A DNA stretch of 64,000 nt from Planctomycetota bacterium (GTDB lineage: Bacteria; Planctomycetota; Phycisphaerae; Phycisphaerales; UBA1924), in the NCBI GenBank assembly GCA_030950285.1, contig JAUZRR010000002.1, positions 113,827 through 177,826 on the forward strand, given 5' to 3'. The notes beneath the pieces were generated by a model. That model was not told the DNA's origin. It ran no database searches and worked only from the letters and a program-made list of their open reading frames with translations. Position 1 is the first letter of the stretch. Each line of letters starts with the position of its first letter. A program made the translations under genes and the position numbers. Positions 33,289-40,897 of this stretch are shown piece by piece.

Positions 33289-33750
33289 TCATAGGACACT
33301 TCCTTCCCACCGAGGCCCGCCGGGCTGGGCGAGGTCGGGCCACTGGGTGAGGTAGAGATCGGCATACTTACGGACCATGGTGCCGGTGAGCGAGAGTTCC
33401 TCAGCGTTGGCGATTGAGTCAACCCAGATCGTGCGCGCGCCGAGGATTTTGCCAAAGCGCAGCGCAAAGTAGCCAGCTGCTGCTCCGGTCGAGACGATGA
33501 CCTGCGGTCGAACTTTGAGGAGTGTCCACCCGACTCGGAGCGCCATGCGGGCGATGCCGATCTTGTCCCAGCGGTTGGCGTCGTTGACCAGGTGGAGTCT
33601 GGCTCCGGGTTCGAGATCGTTGGCGTAGTCGGCGATGGTCGAGAGATAGTGGACTTGGCAGTGTGCCCACGCGGGGCGCATGCGGCGGAGCTGGACGAAG
33701 TGTCCGCCGCCGGATGCGACGGCGAGGATGCGTGTCTTCTTCGCGCTCAT
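33289..33750 (-). CDS. Alg14-like membrane partner, copy 2 (tandem paralogue)
   Basis: 153 residues from ATG 33750, overlapping the GT2 stop at 33747. The sequence parallels copy 1 throughout: KTRILAVASGGGHFVQLRRM, STGAAAGYFALRFGKILGAR, IWVDSIANAEELSLTG, KYADLYLTQWPDLA. No second Alg13 gene accompanies it. The 31-nt spacing to copy 1 and near-identical lengths point to tandem gene duplication. It could provide a second acceptor specificity for the same catalytic subunit, or be redundant. Confidence 0.87.
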   Translation of the reverse strand: MSAKKTRILAVASGGGHFVQLRRMRPAWAHCQVHYLSTIADYANDLEPGARLHLVNDANRWDKIGIARMALRVGWTLLKVRPQVIVSTGAAAGYFALRFGKILGARTIWVDSIANAEELSLTGTMVRKYADLYLTQWPDLAQPGGPRWEGSVL

Positions 33751-34727
33751 GCCGCGACTCCGTTGGTGGTGTCCGATGGTACGGATGGGAGGTTCTTCAT
33801 CGCCGCCCCGGCCTTGTGCCACTCGCGGCGCCGGCGGAAGATCGTGCGCCAGGTTGAGGCAAGTTCGCGGTGCGCGGGACGGAACGGCGCGAGCAGCGAG
33901 CTGCGGGCGAGTTTGTTGAGCGTCCAGAGGTCGAGGCAGCGGATGCCGATCGCAGCTTTCCACGCGGGCCAGTGCTTGGTGAGGAGTTGGGCTCGCCCCT
34001 TGTACTGGCGGATGGTCTGCTCGATGACGACGCGGTCGGAAGCCCCGCCGTAGTGGATGATGGTGGCGTCGGGGACAGCGACGGGGTGTGCGTCGTGCTT
34101 GAGCGCGCGCATGCAGAGGTCGAACTCCTCGGCGTACATGCGGAAGTGCTCGTCGAAGCCGTCGAGAGTGTCCCAGAGTGTGCGCTCAATAAGCAGGAAG
34201 CAGCCGGAGATGATGGGGACCTCGCGGATGGTGGTGCGGTCCCACGAGCCGAGGGATTCGGGATCGAAGAAGGGGGAGTTCTTGAAGACCGCAGCGATCC
34301 CCGAGGCGCGGCAGAACATGCTCCAGAGTGTCGGCTTGCCCCAGGCGCTCATGGCGTTGAGCGAGCGGTCGGGGAAGAGGGTGCGGCCGCCATAGAGCTT
34401 GTGGTTGGGATGGGATCTGGCGTATTCGACGAGTGTGTCGATGGCGTGGTCGAGTGTAACGGTGTCGGGGTTGAGCAGGAGGAGGTAGTCGCCGGTCGCT
34501 TCGCGTGCGGCGAGATTGTTGGCGGGCCCGAAGCCGATATTGTCGCTGCGGATGAGGCGGATGTCGGGGAACGCCTGGGCGATCGCGTCGGCGGAGTTGT
34601 CGGGGGAGTCGTTGTCGACGACGATGATCTCTGCGCGCACGCGGGTGGTTTCGCGCAGGGCCGAGCGAATCGCTTCGAGCGTCAGCTCGCGGGTGTTGTA
34701 GCTCACGATGATGATGGAGACGTCCAT
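33747..34727 (-). CDS. Family 2 glycosyltransferase (rhamnosyltransferase-like)
   Basis: 326 residues from ATG 34727 (MDVSIIIVSYNTRELTLEAI); a start 24 codons earlier would overlap the upstream gene. GT2 hallmarks: IIVVDNDSPDNSADAI, GFGPANNLAAREATGDYLLL, LNPDT (the DxD-like metal site), a CFLLIERTLWDTLDGFDEHF acceptor region and EEFDLCMRAL. It resembles dTDP-rhamnosyltransferases of O-antigen clusters and could use the dTDP-rhamnose made by the rml genes at 5738-9125; donor specificity is an inference. Its stop overlaps the start of Alg14-like copy 2. Confidence 0.9.
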   Translation of the reverse strand: MDVSIIIVSYNTRELTLEAIRSALRETTRVRAEIIVVDNDSPDNSADAIAQAFPDIRLIRSDNIGFGPANNLAAREATGDYLLLLNPDTVTLDHAIDTLVEYARSHPNHKLYGGRTLFPDRSLNAMSAWGKPTLWSMFCRASGIAAVFKNSPFFDPESLGSWDRTTIREVPIISGCFLLIERTLWDTLDGFDEHFRMYAEEFDLCMRALKHDAHPVAVPDATIIHYGGASDRVVIEQTIRQYKGRAQLLTKHWPAWKAAIGIRCLDLWTLNKLARSSLLAPFRPAHRELASTWRTIFRRRREWHKAGAAMKNLPSVPSDTTNGVAA

Positions 34728-34737
34728 GGTGTGGTTG

Positions 34738-35730
34738 TTATGCGGTGAGTCTGCGGGCGAGTTTTTTCGCGAGCATTTTCGGGTCGCGTCGGTCAACATC
34801 GGTCACACGGTCGGTGGGGATATCGGAGACCAGCCGCGATATCTCGGAGAAGGTTGATCGGCTCGCGTAAACGAGAGCGTCGCAGCGGGCGAGGAGGTAC
34901 ATGTCGAGGAGGGCTTCGGTGCCGTTGGCGATGGGGTCGGTGCAGTCGGTGTTCTGGTGCATGGTTGCACCCTCGGGCGGGAACCACTTGGGGGTGGTGA
35001 TGACGCGGTCGAACTTGGCGCGGTAGTCGTCCTCGACGCGGCGGTTGTCGGTGGCGAGAAAGATGGCAGCGCCGGGGAGGCGGGCGAGTTGGGCGCGGGC
35101 GGCGGCTTCGAGCTTGCCCAGGTCGGTGGTGCGGTCGGAGTAGCGGACATGGACGCCGACGGTCGGGCCGGGGAAGTGCTCGGCGTGGAAAGACTCGATC
35201 TGTGCGCGCAGGGTCTGTGTGAGCTGGAGTTCTTCGCGGAGGGCTTTGCGCGAGATATCTTCGACGCTCAGGTCGGCGTAGCCGGGGAGGTGTTTGCGGG
35301 CGAGGCGGGCGACGGCCTCGAAGCGTCCCATGTAGTACCAGAAGACCGCGGTGGGTTGGGAGTAGTCGGCGCGGGTGGGGTCGATGGAGTACTTTTTGTG
35401 GATGGTGAGGCTTGAGTGTTTGTCGGGGTCGTAGGTGTGGAGCATTTCGCTGACGGACTTGTCGAGGTGTCCTTGCCAGACCGGGGGGACGATCTCGTGC
35501 TCGTCTGCGGGCGGATCGCGGAGGGCTGCGGGGTTGTCAAAGAAATGAAAGAACGAGTTCTCGCGGTTTCGGGAGTACGCCTCGTCGCGCCAATCGACGA
35601 AGGGGTCGCGGCCGACGGCTTTGGCCCACAGGATGCCGCTGGCGGCGCAGAGCATGCGGTTGCCCATGCCGCCTTTGGTTTTGATCACGCAGACGGGCGT
35701 GCTTTGAGATTGAGGTGCGTGAGAAGTCAT
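34738..35730 (-). CDS. NodZ/fucosyltransferase-like glycosyltransferase
   Basis: 330 residues from ATG 35730. CVIKTKGGMGNRMLCAASGI (Gly-rich GMGNR loop), then GPTVGVHVRYSDRTTDLGKL (the H-x-R peptide that binds GDP-fucose in GT11/GT23/GT65-type enzymes), AIFLATDNRRVEDDYRAKF, and ALLDMYLLARCDALVYASRS-type sequence near the end. Length and motif order suit NodZ-like alpha-1,6-fucosyltransferases. GDP-fucose would come from GDP-mannose (manC at 21399), but gmd and fcl genes are not in this window. Donor sugar is therefore inferred. Confidence 0.75.
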   Translation of the reverse strand: MTSHAPQSQSTPVCVIKTKGGMGNRMLCAASGILWAKAVGRDPFVDWRDEAYSRNRENSFFHFFDNPAALRDPPADEHEIVPPVWQGHLDKSVSEMLHTYDPDKHSSLTIHKKYSIDPTRADYSQPTAVFWYYMGRFEAVARLARKHLPGYADLSVEDISRKALREELQLTQTLRAQIESFHAEHFPGPTVGVHVRYSDRTTDLGKLEAAARAQLARLPGAAIFLATDNRRVEDDYRAKFDRVITTPKWFPPEGATMHQNTDCTDPIANGTEALLDMYLLARCDALVYASRSTFSEISRLVSDIPTDRVTDVDRRDPKMLAKKLARRLTA

Positions 35731-35763
35731 AGGTGAGGGATGTAAAGCAGTTGATGCCTGCCG

Positions 35764-36618
35764 TCATGGTTTCTGGAGGGTAGCGATCTTGTCTGGTGTC
35801 GCGGCGATGAGGTTTGCTGTTCCGGTTGCGATGGTGCTCACAAACTCGGCGAAGTCGTCGACCGGGTCGAATGCTTCAGAGCATATTGCGTATTGCGAAT
35901 CCGAGAGCAGCTGGGCCAGGCTGTGCAGCTTGTCTTTTGGGGTTCTGGCCATGACCTCAAAGACAATGACGGGGCGTGAGGTCTGAATAAGGTTATTGGC
36001 ACCCATGATAACTTCGAGCTCTGAGCCGTCGGTGTCTACTTTCAGCAGGTCGATGGTTTTGCCCTCGAGCACAGTGTCGAGCGAGACGAGATCAACGTTC
36101 TGCCTGGTCGCGGTGTCGGTGCCGTCGAGTCGGTACCCGCAGGGGAACATGAGTTCGAGCGAGCCGTTGGAATCGCCGACGGCTGCTCGGACGGCGGTGA
36201 TGTGCTCAAATGTGTTCAGGGCGATGTTCTTTTGCAGCCGCGCGAAGGTCCAATCGCTGGGCTCGAACGCCCATACTTTGCCGGTGGACTGCACGGCGTG
36301 CGCCATGGTGAGTGTCAGCCAGCCGATGTTTGCTCCGACATCGACGGCGGTCATTCCCGGCTTGAGGGCGCGCCTGATGAGGGCTGTTGTGGTCGGCTCG
36401 AAGGTGCCGGTCATCAGGATTGTCGAGTCGATCCACTGGGCGGTGTTCAGCGACATGCGAAAGTCGGGGAGGTCTCGGGTGACGTCTCGCTCGCCCTGCA
36501 CTGCGGAGATGAACTTGGCGATCGATGCGCTGAGGTGGGGATGGAGAGGAGATGCTCGATAGAGAGCGAGAGCTTTGTTGTATGCGACCTGCTTGAGGCT
36601 TCGCGTGCGGTGACTCAT
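35764..36618 (-). CDS. FkbM-family SAM-dependent methyltransferase
   Basis: 284 residues from ATG 36618 with GGGGAGG upstream; the same frame stays open to 38151 by chance across other genes. The FkbM pattern is clear: MTAVDVGANIGWLTLTMAHA (SAM-binding GxG), VWAFEPSDWTFARLQKNIAL, VDLVSLDTVLEGKTIDLLKV, DTDGSELEVIMGANNLI. Members O-methylate sugars or other small acceptors, which would cap or decorate the polysaccharide. Base composition is a little lower in GC than the neighbours. Its start overlaps the O-antigen ligase stop. Confidence 0.92.
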   Translation of the reverse strand: MSHRTRSLKQVAYNKALALYRASPLHPHLSASIAKFISAVQGERDVTRDLPDFRMSLNTAQWIDSTILMTGTFEPTTTALIRRALKPGMTAVDVGANIGWLTLTMAHAVQSTGKVWAFEPSDWTFARLQKNIALNTFEHITAVRAAVGDSNGSLELMFPCGYRLDGTDTATRQNVDLVSLDTVLEGKTIDLLKVDTDGSELEVIMGANNLIQTSRPVIVFEVMARTPKDKLHSLAQLLSDSQYAICSEAFDPVDDFAEFVSTIATGTANLIAATPDKIATLQKP

Positions 36619-37991
36619 GATCGTGGTCCTCCCCTTTGGAGCGAGCCGCCCGCCGCGTTGTACGGATTCGGGCGTGGCTTGGGAGGAATGATAGATGCCA
36701 GGGAGACGCCCATGCCCAGGAGGAATCCAAAGAGGACGAACGCCGACCCCCAGAGGTGGACGGTGACCGCGGCGATGGAGAGGCCGACGAAGGTGACGAG
36801 CCAGCCCATAGCGAACGGCCGCAACGGTTTGTAGGGGACGCGGATTACGCGGATGATGGTCCACAGCGTGAGGGCGATGAGTGTGAGGGCACCGGGGACG
36901 CCGTAGCGCAGGGCGGTGAGGAGCCAGAACGCATCGACGCTGGTGTTGTGCCACCACTCGGGGGCGGTGGTCCAGGGGTTGAACCCGATGCCGAAGATCG
37001 GGGTGAGGCGGACCTGGGCAAGGCCGATGTCCCAGATCAGCTTGCGGTCGTACCCGGTCTGGGCGTTGAATGTAAGGTAGTGGACGAAGACCGTGAGCGG
37101 ATCGCGGTTGGAGAGGGCGTCGACTGCGATGTAGGCGGCGAGCGCGCCGGCGAGCAGCACCCACCAGCGGCCTTTGATTCCGCGGGTGACGACGTCCCAG
37201 CCGAGGATGCCGAGTTGGACGGTGCAGGCCATGAGCGGCCCGGTGGAGAGAGACGTGAAGGCGGCGCCGACCACCGCGGCACACCGCCAGACGCGGCGGA
37301 ACCCGAGTGCGCGTCGGGCGGGGGTGAGGTACCAGGTCATGCCCAGGGCGCTGGCGGCGAAGACACCCCAGAGGATGGGGTGATCGAAGGAGGTGAATGC
37401 GCGGGTGAGCCCGAACCGGGGTGTGACGCCGCCGAGGTAGCGCGAGCCGAAGACGCTGCCGAACGCTTCGCGGATGATGTGTTTGCCGGTCAGCATCTCG
37501 GGGATTGCCAGCAGGGCGAGGATGAAGATAATGAGCAGCAATCGTCGTAAAAAGTAGAGTATGTGGGCGGGGCTCACGATGAGTGCGCGGCCGAGCAGGT
37601 AGCTGCCGAGGAACTCGATGGTGTAACTCCCGGCGGCTTCGATGGACATCGAGTTGATGCCGTGGACCTTGGCGAGTGCGATCCATGCCCATGCGACGTG
37701 GAGCAGCGCGAGGCCGTCGAGGACTTTGAGCCCGAGCCTGCGGTCGCTCATGACGCGGAGTGCGGCGGGGACGATGGCGAGCATCAGGAGGAGGCGCTGT
37801 GGGCTGAGGACCAGCGGCCCGAGGTTGAACTGTGCTTCGGGGGGCAGCGCGAGCGCGAGCAGGAAGCCGGTGATGAGCCAGCGGTCCCGCGTGGGCACGA
37901 AACCGAGGGCCGCGGTCCGTCTCGGGGCCGGGGTGATTGGTTGACCTCGCGACGGGGTGCGGGGTGCGGGTTGTATCGAGGCGGCCTGCAT
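36615..37991 (-). CDS. O-antigen ligase/polymerase-family membrane protein
   Basis: 458 residues, ATG 37991. About eleven hydrophobic segments (for example WLITGFLLALALPPE, ILYFLRRLLLIIFILALLAI, WVLLAGALAAYIAVDALS, FAMGWLVTFVGLSIAAVTVH) with a large loop bearing FGIGFNPWTTAPEWWHNTS, the H-rich periplasmic region of the Wzy_C/WaaL family. It would polymerise repeat units or ligate finished chains in the periplasm. Pairs with the flippase at 39303-40793. Whether it is Wzy or WaaL cannot be decided from sequence by eye. Confidence 0.88.
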   Translation of the reverse strand: MQAASIQPAPRTPSRGQPITPAPRRTAALGFVPTRDRWLITGFLLALALPPEAQFNLGPLVLSPQRLLLMLAIVPAALRVMSDRRLGLKVLDGLALLHVAWAWIALAKVHGINSMSIEAAGSYTIEFLGSYLLGRALIVSPAHILYFLRRLLLIIFILALLAIPEMLTGKHIIREAFGSVFGSRYLGGVTPRFGLTRAFTSFDHPILWGVFAASALGMTWYLTPARRALGFRRVWRCAAVVGAAFTSLSTGPLMACTVQLGILGWDVVTRGIKGRWWVLLAGALAAYIAVDALSNRDPLTVFVHYLTFNAQTGYDRKLIWDIGLAQVRLTPIFGIGFNPWTTAPEWWHNTSVDAFWLLTALRYGVPGALTLIALTLWTIIRVIRVPYKPLRPFAMGWLVTFVGLSIAAVTVHLWGSAFVLFGFLLGMGVSLASIIPPKPRPNPYNAAGGSLQRGGPRS

Positions 37992-37994
37992 CGG

Positions 37995-38723
37995 CTAGGG
38001 CGCCCCTCGGGGTTTGATGCCGCGCAGGATGACCTGGTAGGCGAGGAACTCGCGGAAGAGCCCGAGGGTGAGGGCGTTGCAGACCCGTTCGCGCGAACGC
38101 CAGAGGCGGTAGTCGATCGCGTCGGTGGTCAGGCCGACGTCGGTGAACCATTCCTGGATGAGTCGGCGGGTGGTGATGCGGACGTGGGTGGTGTCGAAGA
38201 TTCCGGCGTCGGTGTAGCGGATGTGGCCGTGGAGGAAGAGCTGGCGGAGGACGGTGTGGTGGCGGAAGTTGGGGACGCTGATGATGGCGCAGCCGCCGGG
38301 GGTGAGGCGGGCGACGTGTTCGCGGAGGATGGGGACGGGGTCGACGATGTGCTCGAGCACGTCGGCGTAGAGGAGGCAGTCGAAGGAACGGTCGGCGAGC
38401 TGGGCGTTGATCTGATTGACATCTCCTTCGAGCATGTCGAGGCCGTTGTCTCGTGCGGCGGCGGCGGCGACGGGGTCGAGCTCGATGCCGGTGACGGTGA
38501 ATCCGCGTTTGATGAGTTCGGCTTCGGTGCGCCCCGAGCCGCAGCCGACGGAGAGGAAGGTGCGGGCCGAGTCGGGGATCATCGCGAGAACATCGGTGCG
38601 GAGGTGGACGAAGTATTTTTTACGACCCTCGCTTGGTGCGGGGTCGGTGGTGGTAGGGGGTGTGGTGGTGGGGGTTGGCATGGTGCGTGGTGCCCGGGGT
38701 TGTTTGATTTGTGTTGCGCTCAT
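37995..38723 (-). CDS. Class I SAM-dependent methyltransferase (UbiE/Coq5-like)
   Basis: 242 residues from ATG 38723 with GGAGG 5 nt upstream, overlapping the acyltransferase stop (ATGA). After a Thr/Pro-rich N-terminal linker comes ARTFLSVGCGSGRTEAELIK (motif I), GIELDPVAAAAARDNGLDML, FDCLLYADVLEHIVDPVPIL and GGCAIISVPNFRHHTVLRQL. This Methyltransf_11-type layout is common in glycan clusters, where it acts on sugar or lipid carriers. The ending (AYQVILRGIKPR) resembles family members that modify exopolysaccharide. Substrate unknown. Confidence 0.88.
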   Translation of the reverse strand: MSATQIKQPRAPRTMPTPTTTPPTTTDPAPSEGRKKYFVHLRTDVLAMIPDSARTFLSVGCGSGRTEAELIKRGFTVTGIELDPVAAAAARDNGLDMLEGDVNQINAQLADRSFDCLLYADVLEHIVDPVPILREHVARLTPGGCAIISVPNFRHHTVLRQLFLHGHIRYTDAGIFDTTHVRITTRRLIQEWFTDVGLTTDAIDYRLWRSRERVCNALTLGLFREFLAYQVILRGIKPRGAP

Positions 38724-39325
38724 GGTGCCTCCGTGCGTTCCCAGTTGCCTGTTGATTCGTTGTAGGTTCGGATGGGTTTGGCGGGCGTTCCCGCGACGAT
38801 GGTCATGGGTGGGACGCTTGAGGTGACGACGGCGTTGGCGGCGATGATGCTGTTGCGGCCGACGCGGAGTTCGCCTCGGTTGGCGACGACGCACGCGCCA
38901 AAGCCGATCCAGCAGCCGGTCTCAATGACGATGGTGCCGCCGTCGGTGACCCCTTGGTGGAGGATGGGGGTGGTGACATCTTCATAGGCGTGGGCGTGGT
39001 CCATGATGAGAACCTGAGGCCCGGTGACGATCGCCTCTTCGATGCGGATCGAGTTTTTGGCGCTGATGACATTGTTGCGGCCGATCGCGCAGCCTTTGGC
39101 GATGGTGAGGGCACCGTCGGCGGCGTCAACCTCGGGGACGTTGAGCCAGGTGGATCGTTCGAGCACGCACCCGGCGGCCAGGTGGATCTGGCCGGGCGCG
39201 CTCTGGCGGAAATCGACGGACCAGTGAAGCCACGCGGCGGGATCGACCCCCGACCATCCTCCGAACCTCCGCATCCAGGCGACACGGGCACGTGAGATGG
39301 CGTTACTTGCTTTCATTGGTGGCAC
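38720..39325 (-). CDS. Left-handed beta-helix acyltransferase (WbbJ/maltose-acetyltransferase-like)
   Basis: 201 residues if started at GTG 39325, which has GGAG 4 nt upstream; ATG 39316 gives 198. Hexapeptide repeats run through the middle (GCAIGRNNVISAKNSIRIEE, GTIVIETGCWIGFGACVVAN, LRVGRNSIIAANAVVT), with the catalytic-histidine segment IMDHAHAYEDVTTPI and the closing MTIVAGTPAKPIRTYN. Probably an O-acetyltransferase acting on the sugar chain. Overlaps the flippase stop by about 20 nt and the methyltransferase start by 4 nt, so the unit is tightly coupled. Confidence 0.9.
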   Translation of the reverse strand: MPPMKASNAISRARVAWMRRFGGWSGVDPAAWLHWSVDFRQSAPGQIHLAAGCVLERSTWLNVPEVDAADGALTIAKGCAIGRNNVISAKNSIRIEEAIVTGPQVLIMDHAHAYEDVTTPILHQGVTDGGTIVIETGCWIGFGACVVANRGELRVGRNSIIAANAVVTSSVPPMTIVAGTPAKPIRTYNESTGNWERTEAP

Positions 39326-40793
39326 ACGGCTCCGGCGTTGTGGTCATCGGCGAGGTCGGGGGGTGAAGTTTGAGGAACCTTGCAACGAGCTCCCGAGCGT
39401 GCGGATCGAGAGCGAGAACGCCGAGTGCTGCGGTGCCGCCGAGGGTGACGCCGAGACCGGCGCGGAGGACAACGCTCAGGTCGGCGAGGGGGGTGGAGTT
39501 GCCGAGCCACCACGCGCCGACGAACCCCAGGCCGACCGCGAGGAAGGGCAGGAGGAGTGGTGTCGCTGGGGCGGCGAGCTTTCGGTGGTTGAAGGCGAGC
39601 GAGATCGCCAGGGCCAGGGCCTCGCCGCTGGCGCCGACCGCGAGCACGATCCACGCCTGTGAGCCGGATTTTGCGAGGGCCAGCCCGAGCCCGACGGCTG
39701 CGGCGCGGGCGATGTTGCCGAACATGGGCGAGAGGGTGAACCCCTCGGCGACGGCGATGACGGTCGGGAAGGTGCGGAGGATGCGGATGGCTTGTCCGAT
39801 GCCGAGCCAGGCGGCAAAGGCGGCGGTGAGGTGGTATTCGTCGCCGAAGATCGCGCCGACGAAGTCGTTGCCGGCAAACCCGAAGAGGACAGCCATCCCC
39901 AGCGCGGGGGCGGCGAGGAGGCGGACCCCTGTGGCGAACTGTCTGTTGCGCGCGGGGCGGTCATTGCGGAGTGAGGCGAGCTGAGGGACACCGAGCGAGA
40001 GCCCGACCCGGCCGATGATTGCGGCGGGGGTCCATGCGAGGAGGAAGGCGGCGGAGTATGCGCCGAGGAGCTCTTTGCCGTAGGTGTTGGCGATGACGAT
40101 GCGTTCGCCGTGGAGGACGACGAACATGAGTGCGCCGTCGGCGAGGAGGGGGAGCCCGAAGGTGAGGAGTTGTTTGAACTTTGCGCGGTCGTAGGCGAGT
40201 CGGTAGGGCTTGCGTGCGACGACGTGAGAGAGGGCGACCGAGAGGGCGGCGTTGGCGATGAGGAGCCAGAGGAGGGCGCGGAAATCGTTGAGCCACCACG
40301 CCATGGGGAGTGCGGCGAGGGTGGTCACGATCTGCGGCAGGGCCTGTGCGGTGATGAACGCTTTGAATCGGAGTTCGCGTTGGGCGAGCCAGATCTGGTT
40401 GTGGGTGAAGCCGCGGAGGAGAGGGACGATCCCGACCATGCGGAACGCCCAGGTTGCTTCGGGCATTTTCATGAGGGACGCGAGGGGCCCGGCAAGGAGG
40501 ACGAGGAGCAGGCCGCCGACGGCGCCGCGGATCATGGAGATGCCGTTGGCGACGTCGAGCCAGGCGTTGCCGTCCTCGCCGTGGGATCGGGTGAGGAATC
40601 GGCCTGCGCCCAGGTCTGAGAGCATCTCGACGAGGGAGATGCTCATGGCGAGCGCGGCGGCGATGCCGAACTGGTCTGGTGCGATGACGCGGGCGACAAG
40701 GAAGTTTCGGAGGAGCCCGCAGAACTGGGCGACCATCTCACCGACGATGAGTGTGGTGCCGCCTTTGAGGAGTTGTCCCTTGCGTGGTGTCAT
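39303..40793 (-). CDS. Wzx-type polysaccharide flippase (MOP superfamily)
   Basis: 496 residues, ATG 40793. Twelve or more hydrophobic segments with the MOP/oligosaccharide flippase pattern: LLKGGTTLIVGEMVAQFCGL, LARVIAPDQFGIAAALAMS-like, GAYSAAFLLAWTPAAIIGRV and a hydrophobic C-terminal half. It would move lipid-linked repeat units across the inner membrane for the O-antigen polymerase/ligase encoded at 36615-37991. First gene of the unit after the beta-helix protein, whose gene ends 105 nt upstream. Confidence 0.9.
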   Translation of the reverse strand: MTPRKGQLLKGGTTLIVGEMVAQFCGLLRNFLVARVIAPDQFGIAAALAMSISLVEMLSDLGAGRFLTRSHGEDGNAWLDVANGISMIRGAVGGLLLVLLAGPLASLMKMPEATWAFRMVGIVPLLRGFTHNQIWLAQRELRFKAFITAQALPQIVTTLAALPMAWWLNDFRALLWLLIANAALSVALSHVVARKPYRLAYDRAKFKQLLTFGLPLLADGALMFVVLHGERIVIANTYGKELLGAYSAAFLLAWTPAAIIGRVGLSLGVPQLASLRNDRPARNRQFATGVRLLAAPALGMAVLFGFAGNDFVGAIFGDEYHLTAAFAAWLGIGQAIRILRTFPTVIAVAEGFTLSPMFGNIARAAAVGLGLALAKSGSQAWIVLAVGASGEALALAISLAFNHRKLAAPATPLLLPFLAVGLGFVGAWWLGNSTPLADLSVVLRAGLGVTLGGTAALGVLALDPHARELVARFLKLHPPTSPMTTTPEPCATNESK

Positions 40794-40897
40794 CGGGGTG
40801 AGGAGCGGGAGTGTCGGGTTGCGGCCGGGTCATACTTGGAGAGCGAATCTCGCGGGTGCTCTTTCTCTTCGGGTTCGCTTGCCCAGTCCGTTGCGGC

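Noticed and set aside
36619..38151. In-frame upstream extension of the FkbM methyltransferase (795 codons in all)
   Set aside because: It covers the O-antigen ligase gene in another frame and has no domain signal; the ATG at 36618 has a strong ribosome site.
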